Assembly: GCF_900112615.1 (NCBI RefSeq)
Contig: NZ_FOMK01000002.1
Location: 248,001-312,000, forward strand
Source of the DNA: Chitinophaga sp. CF118
GTDB lineage: Bacteria; Bacteroidota; Bacteroidia; Chitinophagales; Chitinophagaceae
Length of the DNA stretch: 64,000 nt
Reading direction: 5' to 3'
In this document: piece after piece, positions 38,392 through 46,414 of the stretch
How positions within the stretch are numbered: the stretch's first letter is position 1
Layout of the letters: every line of letters begins with the position of its first letter
The notes under the pieces: generated by a model
The model's input: the letters and a program-made list of their open reading frames with translations, nothing else
The model's database searches: none
What the model was told of the DNA's origin: nothing
Translations under genes and position numbers: made by a program

Positions 38392-40788
38392 ATGCAAGTA
38401 ACAACCTCGTCAGGTAAATATTCGGCCAAGCACTATCCGGATATCATCAAAGAATGGAAAAAAGAAGGTAATTACTTCTATTTTTATACATCAGAAACCA
38501 TCCTTGAGATCAGGATCATCTCAGATAAAATCATCCGCTTCCGCTATGCATCCGATGGCAAATTTCAACGCGACTTCTCCTATGCAGTAAGCGATCGCCT
38601 GGAAGAGTCTCCCGTTAACTTCGGAATTCTTGAATTTGAAGAAACATTCGAACTCTATACCGATGCCCTGCGTGTATTTATAGCACGCGATGATATGCGC
38701 CTCACTATTACCGATAAGGAAGGCCACATCATCAACCAGGATGAGATGGGCTTCCACTGGCAGTACTATCTGCAGAAAGGTGGTAAAATTGTGTATTGCA
38801 GCAAGCAGGTTCAGGAAGGAGAACGCTTCTTTGGAATGGGTGATAAACCTACCCATCTCAACCTTTTTGAAAAACGTGTTGAAAACTACGGCACCGATGC
38901 TTACGGTTATCAGAAAGATACAGATCCGTTATACCGTAACATACCTTTCTACTATGGGCTGCACAAAGGCATGGGTTATGGCATCTTCTTCGATAATACT
39001 TTCCGCACCATCTTTGATTTTGGTAAAGAAAGAGAAGGTGTAACCAGCTTCTGGGCAAGAGGCGGTGAAATGAACTACTACTTTATTTATGGCCCTGAAT
39101 TAATAAAGGTGGCCGAAGCATATACCAGCATTACAGGTACGCCGGAACTCCCGCCTCTGTGGGCACTGGGCTATCAGCAATGCCGCTGGAGTTATTATCC
39201 GGATAAAAGAGTGAAAGAAATAGCGGCAGAATTCCGCAAACGTGAAATACCCTGCGATGTAATTCACCTGGACATCGACTATATGGAAGGTTTCCGTTGC
39301 TTTACGTGGAGCAAAGAGGGATTCCCTGATCCTGCAGGACTTATAAAAGAACTGGCCGCACAGGGCTTTAAAGTAGTGGTGATCATAGATCCGGGTATTA
39401 AGGTAGATCCCGATTATAATATTTACCAGCAAGGTACACAATACGACTACTTCTGTAAGCGGCAGGATGGAGCTTTGATGGAAGGTGATGTGTGGCCGGG
39501 CAAGTGTGTTTTTCCCGATTATACCAATCCGGAAGTACGCAAATGGTGGGCCGGGCTCTTCAAAGAATTAGTGGAAACCGGAGTAAGAGGAGTATGGAAT
39601 GATATGAACGAACCTGCCGTTTTTGAAATGGGAACTTTCCCTGAAGACGTTCGCCATGACTACGATGGAGAAGCCGTGAGCCATAGAAAAGCTCATAATG
39701 TTTACGGCCATTTAATGAGTAAAGCTACAGCTGCCGGAATGAGGAAATTCCTGATGCCAAACCGGCCTTTTGTGATATCCCGTTCATGTTATGCTGGTGC
39801 ACAACGCTGGTCTTCCCTGTGGACAGGCGATAATGTTTCAAGCTGGGATCACCTGTGGCTGGCTTCTATACAGTGTCAGCGCCTGGCTATATCCGGAATC
39901 TCTTTTGCAGGCAGTGACATCGGAGGTTTTATTGGTGAACCGGATGGAGAACTCTATTTAAGATGGATTCAGCTGGCGGTATTTCATCCGCTTATGCGTA
40001 CACACTCTGCGAGTAATGAAACCGGTTTCAACCAGGAACCATGGAGCTTTGGCGCAGAATATGAAACGCTTACAAAGAAGTTCATCCAGTTGCGTTATCA
40101 GCTGCTTCCATATATGTACACCACTTTTCAGCAGTACAGCAAATATGGTACGCCTATGCTGAGACCCCTCTCTTTCGTGGCACAGAATGATGAAAAAGCA
40201 CTGGACCGTTCTCATGAATTTATGATGGGAGATTCATTGCTTGTAGCACATGTATCAGAGCCCGGTATGAAGGAAAAAGAGATTTACCTGCCGGAAGGTA
40301 AATGGTACTACTACTTTAACGATACTGTATATATTGGTGCTCAACTTGTCAAAATAGCCACACCACTGGAAGAAATGCCACTCTTTGTAAAAGCAGGTGC
40401 AGTGATTCCAAACTATGACAAAATCCAGTATGTAGAACAAAGAGATCTTTCTGAAGAGATGATCCTCCATGTATATTATAGCGATCAGGTAACCAGCAGT
40501 TCTCTTTATGAAGATGCCGGAGATCATTATGGATATAAAAATGGACTGTATAATGATATCCGTTTTAAACAGACATCAGACAAGCAGCATTTTGAGTTAA
40601 GAAAGAAATTCTTTGGACAATACAAAGCTGCTTACAAACGCCACAGCGTACAGGTTCATGGCTTGCCCTTTAAAGCGAAAGAATATGTGGTAGATGGCAA
40701 ATCATTCAAACTCACAAACAGTAACTTTGTGAATAATGTTGTAAAGATAGTTGTTGAGCGAAATTTCGAACTCCTTATTATCAAATAA
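38392..40788 (+). CDS. GH31 alpha-glucosidase
   Basis: A 798-residue glycoside hydrolase family 31 enzyme. The catalytic nucleophile is Asp404 in WNDMNEP, and the acid/base is Asp480 in LWTGDN. The N-terminal beta-sandwich (about 1-240), the barrel entry LWALGYQQCRWSYYP and the C-terminal sandwich with GDSLLVAHV are all in place. There is no signal peptide, so it is probably cytoplasmic. It likely cleaves alpha-linked glucose from oligosaccharides. It stands alone, with a strong terminator after it; the 291 bases upstream hold no gene, only a GGGGTGTT hairpin at about 38105-38125. Confidence 0.92.
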   Translation: MQVTTSSGKYSAKHYPDIIKEWKKEGNYFYFYTSETILEIRIISDKIIRFRYASDGKFQRDFSYAVSDRLEESPVNFGILEFEETFELYTDALRVFIARDDMRLTITDKEGHIINQDEMGFHWQYYLQKGGKIVYCSKQVQEGERFFGMGDKPTHLNLFEKRVENYGTDAYGYQKDTDPLYRNIPFYYGLHKGMGYGIFFDNTFRTIFDFGKEREGVTSFWARGGEMNYYFIYGPELIKVAEAYTSITGTPELPPLWALGYQQCRWSYYPDKRVKEIAAEFRKREIPCDVIHLDIDYMEGFRCFTWSKEGFPDPAGLIKELAAQGFKVVVIIDPGIKVDPDYNIYQQGTQYDYFCKRQDGALMEGDVWPGKCVFPDYTNPEVRKWWAGLFKELVETGVRGVWNDMNEPAVFEMGTFPEDVRHDYDGEAVSHRKAHNVYGHLMSKATAAGMRKFLMPNRPFVISRSCYAGAQRWSSLWTGDNVSSWDHLWLASIQCQRLAISGISFAGSDIGGFIGEPDGELYLRWIQLAVFHPLMRTHSASNETGFNQEPWSFGAEYETLTKKFIQLRYQLLPYMYTTFQQYSKYGTPMLRPLSFVAQNDEKALDRSHEFMMGDSLLVAHVSEPGMKEKEIYLPEGKWYYYFNDTVYIGAQLVKIATPLEEMPLFVKAGAVIPNYDKIQYVEQRDLSEEMILHVYYSDQVTSSSLYEDAGDHYGYKNGLYNDIRFKQTSDKQHFELRKKFFGQYKAAYKRHSVQVHGLPFKAKEYVVDGKSFKLTNSNFVNNVVKIVVERNFELLIIK

Positions 40789-40815
40789 TAACAACACTCT
40801 TTTATATAAATACAG

Positions 40816-40850
40816 ATCCCAAATTCTCGTAAAGAATTTGGGATTTTTTT
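40816..40850 (+). terminator. Terminator of the GH31 gene
   Basis: A perfect 12-bp stem (40816-40827 with 40833-40844), loop CGTAA, then seven T. It lies 28 bases after the stop codon. Confidence 0.93.
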
Positions 40851-40881
40851 GTTTTAACCTCATAATAGTTTTAAAAAAAAG

Positions 40882-40913
40882 GGCACTTTAGATGGAGATC
40901 TTAGTGCCTTTTC
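40882..40913. terminator. Second hairpin, possibly bidirectional terminator
   Basis: GGCACT (40882-40887) pairs with AGTGCC (40903-40908), followed by TTTTC. Eight A on the left give a U-tract in the other direction. Confidence 0.5.
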
Positions 40914-40995
40914 ATAACCTATGCCAACTTTAGAGTTAATTCAAAAGTAGGCTGTTATAAACTATGCTCAAAATGCCAGACACCCTTATTCATAC

Positions 40996-41130
40996 AATGA
41001 ACAAAATGAACAGAGCTACTATTAATGAATGAATGAAAAACTGTTAACGGGATGTTACGAAGCGAAAATCTACAGTGATTTCTACATAAAAAATTAACAT
41101 CCCGTTTAAAAGCGGCATTATTTGTTCATT
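40996..41130. repeat. Nested inverted repeats upstream of KGG gene
   Basis: Within the 527-base gap 40789-41315. Inner perfect 12-bp arms AACGGGATGTTA (41046-41057) and TAACATCCCGTT (41095-41106). Outer perfect 10-bp arms AATGAACAAA (40996-41005) and TTTGTTCATT (41121-41130). No gene is seen. It could be an operator pair or a structured leader; the following 185 bases up to the KGG gene are otherwise featureless. Confidence 0.6.
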
Positions 41131-41315
41131 CTGTCCTTATCGTGCTACATATTGTTAACCATACTCCACGAAATATTCCTAATAATCATTGAAAACCTGT
41201 TATACAACATGTTAGGCATACGCGGCATGGTAGTTGTGCCACACTCTACAGAATATACTTAATACGTATAGCGTTAAATGGAACCCATTTTTTTAAACCG
41301 TCAAATTTGATTCTT

Positions 41316-41696
41316 ATGGCTGCAGAACAAAGTAATCACTTCACACGCGACCACGAAAAACAGGAAAGGGAACACTCCAACGAGTCTCAAAATCAACATT
41401 CCAGCACTACACCTGGGCACAAATCTCAAAGTGACTCCAAGGAAGAACCTGCAAACAGGAAAGACAAACGTGGTTTTGCTTCGATGGATGCGCAATTACA
41501 AAAACAGATTGCCAGTAAAGGTGGACGTGCAGCGCATGCACAAGGTGTTGCTCATGAGTTTAATTCTACTGAAGCCCGCGAGGCTGGTCGTAAAGGTGGA
41601 GTAGCTGTGAGCAGAAACAGGCAGCACATGGCTGAAATAGGGAAAAAGGGAGGAGAAGCTGCCCACAATAAAAGAAAAAAAGATACCTCACTATAG
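41316..41696 (+). CDS. KGG-repeat (YciG-like) stress protein
   Basis: A 126-residue, very hydrophilic protein. An N-terminal disordered stretch rich in Glu, Gln, His and Ser (about 1-55) is followed by three KGG-type repeats: SKGGRAAHAQG, GRKGGVAVS and GKKGGEAAH. The repeats match the general-stress YciG/Con-10 family, whose proteins are induced by stress or sporulation-like states. The ATG at 41316 is chosen over an in-frame TTG 9 bases earlier. It is preceded by a long untranslated region with inverted repeats and followed by a terminator. Confidence 0.82.
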   Translation: MAAEQSNHFTRDHEKQEREHSNESQNQHSSTTPGHKSQSDSKEEPANRKDKRGFASMDAQLQKQIASKGGRAAHAQGVAHEFNSTEAREAGRKGGVAVSRNRQHMAEIGKKGGEAAHNKRKKDTSL

Positions 41697-41791
41697 TAAC
41701 AATTCCCTCTCTTATTCATTCTAAAACTGTGTATCAAGGACTTTAGAGTCTCTGAAATGAAGCATTATGCCCGTTACAGACTCAAATAAAA

Positions 41792-41825
41792 GGCTGTATC
41801 ATACTTTTGGTACAGCCCTTTTTTT
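41792..41825 (+). terminator. Terminator after KGG gene
   Basis: GGCTGTA (41792-41798) and TACAGCC (41811-41817) form the stem, followed by C and seven T. It overlaps the candidate promoter of the next gene. Confidence 0.82.
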
Positions 41826-41834
41826 ATACATTTG
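41807..41834 (+). promoter_or_regulatory. Bacteroidota-type promoter for PAP2 gene
   Basis: TTG at 41807-41809 (inside the terminator loop) and an exact -7 box TACATTTG at 41827-41834, with 17 bases between. Transcription would start near 41840, which rules out the TTG codon at 41832 as translation start. Confidence 0.55.
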
Positions 41835-41873
41835 TGGCATCTACCTAATGCTAACCATTTTAACATTCTCAAG

Positions 41874-42548
41874 TTGCAAAAAACATTCTATCCTGTTGCC
41901 AATACCTTCCAGAAAATAAAGACATTCCTGATTCCCTACACAGTTATCCTGATCTGCGCACTTTGCATCAAAATTGCTTTTACCAAAGAGGATATTTATT
42001 TCTTCATTAATGGTTTACATTTCCATGCAGGTGATATTTTCTTTCCATATGCTACAGAAATGGGCAGTACTGTTACCGCTTTTGTACTTCCCCTCCTGCT
42101 GCTCTTTGTAAGCTACAGAAAAAGCTTGTTGCTGGGTAGCAGCTACCTCCTCACCTTGCTGGTCAACGTGCCATTAAAAACACTATTTGAAGCGCCCAGG
42201 CCCAAATTATATTTTAGTGCAGTGGCCCGTCCTATCTATTATGTTCCTGATGTAGAAGTATTATCCAATCATTTCAGCTTCCCTTCCGGACATACGGTAT
42301 GTGCATTTACGGCCGCCGTGGTGCTTACTTATATCACTCCCCGTAAAGTCTATGGTTTTCTCTACCTGTTCCTTGCATTACTGGTGGCATATTCCCGCAT
42401 GTATATGAGTCAGCACTTCTTTGAAGATGTGACTGCAGGTTCATTCGTGGCAGTATCTGTTACTATATTGTGGCTTTCCTGGTTCGACAAGCAGGCTTTC
42501 CTGCAAAAAGACTTCTGGCAAGGCTCTTTAAGCAGGAAAACCGCATAA
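41874..42548 (+). CDS. PAP2-family membrane phosphatase
   Basis: A membrane phosphatase of about 224 residues with the three PAP2 signatures: KxxxxxxRP (KTLFEAPRP), PSGH (FPSGHTV) and SRxxxxxHxxxD (SRMYMSQHFFED). About five or six membrane helices are visible. It probably dephosphorylates a lipid phosphate such as undecaprenyl pyrophosphate or phosphatidic acid. No ATG exists before the first helix. TTG at 41874 is preferred because a promoter -7 box covers the earlier in-frame TTG at 41832. It converges with the next gene, two bases apart. Confidence 0.85.
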   Translation: MQKTFYPVANTFQKIKTFLIPYTVILICALCIKIAFTKEDIYFFINGLHFHAGDIFFPYATEMGSTVTAFVLPLLLLFVSYRKSLLLGSSYLLTLLVNVPLKTLFEAPRPKLYFSAVARPIYYVPDVEVLSNHFSFPSGHTVCAFTAAVVLTYITPRKVYGFLYLFLALLVAYSRMYMSQHFFEDVTAGSFVAVSVTILWLSWFDKQAFLQKDFWQGSLSRKTA

Positions 42549-42550
42549 TT

Positions 42551-43141
42551 TTAGTGTTTGTTTTTTTTCCCGCCGGTACCCTGATGTGGTAAAAAAGCCG
42601 GAGGGGCTTTGCGAACAGGAGTAGTGGGTGCAAGAGTATCCAGTTCTTCGGGAGATACGGGTTCTCCTCTTTTGTAGTATTCTTTGGTCATATGACCTTC
42701 TTCATCATAAATCTTCCATACGCCATTTCTTACAGAATTGGCATTACGTGGTATTTCTTCCATTTTTTCCTCACCGGTAATCGGATCTATTACCCGGTAA
42801 GTATCTTTTTGTCCATCTATATCTACAGCTACAAATGAACCTTCTGCGCTCACCAGCCCATTGGAATAAAAGTACCGGCTGTGGCCATTCAATACTCCAT
42901 GTTTAAAGGTTTCCTCCGCTATAATACCGCCGGATTCTGCATATTTTTTCCATAATCCTTCTTTCAGATCATTTACATAAGTGCCTTCCCAGGTATAACC
43001 GGGTTCTCCCTTAATTTCAGGCATTTGTTCAGACCACGGGCCCTGTTTGTGTTTCTGTGCATCTACCTGGTTGGTTTTTTCCTGCGCAAACGCTCCAAAC
43101 ATCATTAATTGTAAAAAAGAAAATACTATCAGTTTTGTCAT
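42551..43141 (-). CDS. Secreted MORN/YwqK-like repeat protein
   Basis: A 196-residue protein with a signal peptide (about 1-20). It has MORN-like repeats of the YwqK type: GLWKKYAESGGIIAEETF, GHSRYFYSNGLVSAEGSF and GVWKIYDEEGHMTKEYY. A Pro-rich and then Lys/His-rich tail ends in GGKKNKH. Such repeats are common in Bacteroidota; the YwqK antitoxin label is only a database name here, since no toxin gene is adjacent. Role unknown, probably periplasmic. Confidence 0.75.
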   Translation of the reverse strand: MTKLIVFSFLQLMMFGAFAQEKTNQVDAQKHKQGPWSEQMPEIKGEPGYTWEGTYVNDLKEGLWKKYAESGGIIAEETFKHGVLNGHSRYFYSNGLVSAEGSFVAVDIDGQKDTYRVIDPITGEEKMEEIPRNANSVRNGVWKIYDEEGHMTKEYYKRGEPVSPEELDTLAPTTPVRKAPPAFLPHQGTGGKKNKH

Positions 43142-43164
43142 AGGTTCATTTGACGCAAGTTAAT

Positions 43165-43198
43165 AAAAAAAAAGCCGGTGCAAAAAGTATGCACCGGC
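43165..43198 (-). terminator. Terminator of DUF4382 lipoprotein gene
   Basis: GCCGGTGC (43174-43181) and GCACCGGC (43191-43198) form a perfect stem. Nine A on its left give the U-tract for the minus strand. Confidence 0.9.
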
Positions 43199-43231
43199 CA
43201 AAATCGTATCTTGTCGCTTGTCCTGCCAGAA

Positions 43232-44122
43232 TTACTTACTCAGTTTGATCTGATCTAAACTGGTATTTTTTCCTTTTTCTACAGTTACCCCTGTGAGAGT
43301 GGTATCCTTATAGCCATTGGATGCATTTACAAACAAACTATATGTACCAGCTTTCAAACCTCTTAATTTATACTCTCCGTTTTTCCATGGCAAAGCATAT
43401 GCAGTGTCAGTGTCATTGAAGAGTGTAATTACAGGCCATGCATCTGCAGGTGTAACTTTACCGGAAATGCTACCTGTTTGTTTTGCAGTGAATACGTGGA
43501 TCACCGGACGCAGGATAAACTTGTTGTTACCAGTTTGAACAACAGAACGATCGATGTCGAAGTCCAGCCACAGACGGAAATTGTCTGTTGTAGTTTCTTC
43601 CCATTCGTTATGACGTACCTGTATAACAATACGTACCTGACCGGAAGGTGATTTCAAAGGATAAGTCACACTGTCTTTAACCAGCGAATTGTTGCTGCCC
43701 AGTGTAATTACGATCTTTTTTACAATACCTTTTGGTACTACACCATTACCCAGTAAGGTATCTGTACCATTACGGAGAGACAGTACATCATACACTCCCG
43801 CGCGGATAGGTAATGAATCCCATACCTGGCAGGAATCTTTGTCGTCGCGATGGTCTTCACCCCACCAGCAACGGTTGTAATCGTTACCAAAATCGTCATT
43901 GTCTGTACTGCTGCAAGTGTCGATCAATACTTCCACTTTACGGATATCCAGGAAAACATTGTCAAAATAACCTGGGTTGTCGGTAAAATAAACATTCAGC
44001 CTTTGCTGATTTGCTGACATTGTTGTTGATGCAGAATCGTCTTTTTTGCAGGAGTAGACGATGACAGCCAGAAGCATAGTAATTGCCAGCCACCATCCGT
44101 TGTTTCGGAGATAGGTTCTCAT
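43232..44122 (-). CDS. DUF4382 lipoprotein
   Basis: A 296-residue lipoprotein with a lipobox ending at Cys25 (VIVYSCKKD). The DUF4382 domain follows (about 40-200, starting LNVYFTDNPGYFDNVFLDIRKV). A C-terminal carboxypeptidase-regulatory-like sandwich closes it (GSISGKVTPADAWPVITLF onward). The family is found in many Bacteroidota envelopes; function is not established. It forms its own transcription unit with a strong terminator. Confidence 0.85.
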   Translation of the reverse strand: MRTYLRNNGWWLAITMLLAVIVYSCKKDDSASTTMSANQQRLNVYFTDNPGYFDNVFLDIRKVEVLIDTCSSTDNDDFGNDYNRCWWGEDHRDDKDSCQVWDSLPIRAGVYDVLSLRNGTDTLLGNGVVPKGIVKKIVITLGSNNSLVKDSVTYPLKSPSGQVRIVIQVRHNEWEETTTDNFRLWLDFDIDRSVVQTGNNKFILRPVIHVFTAKQTGSISGKVTPADAWPVITLFNDTDTAYALPWKNGEYKLRGLKAGTYSLFVNASNGYKDTTLTGVTVEKGKNTSLDQIKLSK

Positions 44123-44300
44123 GATAAAGAATTTGTTTATGGTTAATAAAAAATACTTCCTTAAAAAGTATTCCGGACTATTAAACGTGTGTTACTCGTC
44201 TTTAGTACTTTTCTAAGTAGGCATTCTTTAGATTGGCAAAATAAACAAAAGTTTAACAGAGTATAAAATATTTTAAAGTGTTAACAGTCAGGGGTATTGA

Positions 44301-46235
44301 TCAGTTCCTCTTAAAAATAGCCGCTCCAAGCGGCGGAAGCCTTAATTTTATTGTATAATTTTTCCCATTAAAAAATTCCTTTTGGGTAGTAACCGGTGAT
44401 GTATTCATAACTCCACTTCCAAAAAATTGCGGGGCATCACTATTCAGGATTTCTGTCCAGGTTCCCTCCTCCTCCATGCCAATTAAATAATCCTCCCGGG
44501 GTATAGGTGTCATATTCAATACTATCAGCAGATCATCTTCTGGTGCCAGGCCTTTACGTTTATAACCGAGAACGCAATTATCGTAATCAGATATAATCAC
44601 CCACTCAAAACCATAATATTCAAACTGCTTTGCATAAAGTGCAGGATAAGAAGTATAAAGGTTATTCAATGCCTTTACAAATCGTTGTAATCCCTGATGG
44701 GATTCATGCTTCATCAGATGCCAGTCCAGCTCTGAACGGAAATTCCATTCGGATGTTTGTCCGAACTCGTCTCCCATAAACAGTAGTTTGGTTCCCGGGT
44801 GCGTGAACATATAACTATACATCAGTCGCGCATTTGCAAACTTCTGCCAGTCATCTCCCGGCATTTTATATAACATAGGAGATTTTCCATGCACTACTTC
44901 GTCATGACTAAGCGGTAACATGAAGTTCTCCGTAAAAGCATAAGTGATACTAAAAGTGAGCCTGTCCTGCTCCCACTTACGCAGCAATGGATCCGTTTTA
45001 AAATACCTGAGGGTATCATTCATCCAGCCCATCATCCATTTCATACCGAATCCCAGTCCGCCCATAAATGTAGGACGGGATACACCATAGAATGAAGTTG
45101 ACTCCTCCGCTATCGTCTGCACATCGGGAAAGAGTTTGTAAATAGTTTCATTCATATTTTTCAGGAAAGAAATAGCTTCCAGGTTCTCCGGACCACCATG
45201 TTCATTCGGCTCCCAGGTACCTGCGGGACGTGAATAGCTAAGATGGATCATTGATGCCACAGCATCTACCCGCAACCCGTCTGCATGAAACTTATCCAGC
45301 CAGAATATCGCATTACTTAATAAGAACGACCGTACTTCATTACGTCCGTAATTAAAAATATAACTGTTCCAGTCGGGGTGAAATCCCTTGCGCATATCTC
45401 CATACTCGTAAACATGTGATCCGTCAAAGCGGAATAGTCCATGCGCATCATAAGGAAAATGCGAAGGTACCCAGTCCAGTATCACACCAATACCGGCTTC
45501 GTGAAATGCATCCACAAAAGCCATAAAATCCTGTGGGGAGCCATAACGTGAAGTGGGTGCATAATAACCGGTACCCTGGTATCCCCAGGACCCATCAAAA
45601 GGATGTTCCATCACGGGCATCAGTTCCACATGTGTAAACCCCATATCTTTTACATAAGGAACCAGCCTTTCAGCTATTTCCTTATAAGAATAAAATACTT
45701 CATGATTGGAAGGATCCGGACGGCGCCAGGATCCCAGATGGACTTCATAAACAGAGTAAGGACTTGTTAAACTGTTATGTTTAGCGCGATGATCCATCCA
45801 CTTTTTATCTTTCCACTTATAATTTAGCTGCCAGGTAACAGAGGCTGTTTTAGGACGAACTTCCCAGTAGTTGGCGTACGGATCTCCCTTTTGCAGTTCT
45901 TCCCCGGAATTTGAACGGATAAAATATTTATATCGGGTTCCCTGTTTAACATGCGGAATAAAGCCTTCCCATATACCGGATTTATCCCAGCGGGGATACA
46001 AGGTGTGACGGTAATGATCCCAATCATTAAAATCCCCTATTACTGAAATATAAGCAGCATTAGGCGCCCATACTGCAAAGTAGGTACCCGCAATCCCTTC
46101 GTATTCCAGGCTATGCGCACCAAATTTTTCATACAGGTGGGCATGTGTACCTGCCTGGAATAATTCAATGTCTTTCGCAGAGAATAACGAAAAGGGCTCT
46201 ACTGATTGTAAATTCTGCTTTTTTTCTTTTGTCAT
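44301..46235 (-). CDS. glgB: 1,4-alpha-glucan branching enzyme
   Basis: A 644-residue GH13 enzyme that makes alpha-1,6 branches in glycogen. An N-terminal CBM48 (YFAVWAPNAAYISVIGDFNDW) precedes the barrel. Catalytic residues are Asp324 in LRVDAVASM, Glu377 in TIAEES and Asp445 in LSHDEVVHG. A C-terminal beta-domain ends in LPPLGAAIFKRN. The ATG at 46235 is chosen because upstream in-frame TTG and ATG codons would add a non-conserved extension. No other glycogen genes lie nearby. Confidence 0.93.
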   Translation of the reverse strand: MTKEKKQNLQSVEPFSLFSAKDIELFQAGTHAHLYEKFGAHSLEYEGIAGTYFAVWAPNAAYISVIGDFNDWDHYRHTLYPRWDKSGIWEGFIPHVKQGTRYKYFIRSNSGEELQKGDPYANYWEVRPKTASVTWQLNYKWKDKKWMDHRAKHNSLTSPYSVYEVHLGSWRRPDPSNHEVFYSYKEIAERLVPYVKDMGFTHVELMPVMEHPFDGSWGYQGTGYYAPTSRYGSPQDFMAFVDAFHEAGIGVILDWVPSHFPYDAHGLFRFDGSHVYEYGDMRKGFHPDWNSYIFNYGRNEVRSFLLSNAIFWLDKFHADGLRVDAVASMIHLSYSRPAGTWEPNEHGGPENLEAISFLKNMNETIYKLFPDVQTIAEESTSFYGVSRPTFMGGLGFGMKWMMGWMNDTLRYFKTDPLLRKWEQDRLTFSITYAFTENFMLPLSHDEVVHGKSPMLYKMPGDDWQKFANARLMYSYMFTHPGTKLLFMGDEFGQTSEWNFRSELDWHLMKHESHQGLQRFVKALNNLYTSYPALYAKQFEYYGFEWVIISDYDNCVLGYKRKGLAPEDDLLIVLNMTPIPREDYLIGMEEEGTWTEILNSDAPQFFGSGVMNTSPVTTQKEFFNGKNYTIKLRLPPLGAAIFKRN

Positions 46236-46334
46236 AACAAGGAAGGCACTAGACATACAAGATAGTTCAAATTTTAGATTTGCAATCCCGTACAAGCAGG
46301 AACAGCTGTTATATTTTGCAACTATCCGGCCAAC

Positions 46335-46367
46335 AAAAAAGGGATCCCGGCATAATGCCAGGATCCC
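46335..46367 (-). terminator. Terminator of DEAD-box helicase gene
   Basis: Stem GGGATCC/GGATCCC extended by an inner GGCA/TGCC. Six A at 46335-46340 give the U-tract on the minus strand. Confidence 0.9.
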
Positions 46368-46414
46368 CTGCGAATATTCTGCATCCCTTTCCGGGTAAAT
46401 GCCCGGAAGAGCGC

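Noticed and set aside
42551..43141. Toxin-antitoxin module (YwqK antitoxin name)
   Set aside because: The protein is exported and MORN-like, and neither neighbour resembles a toxin.
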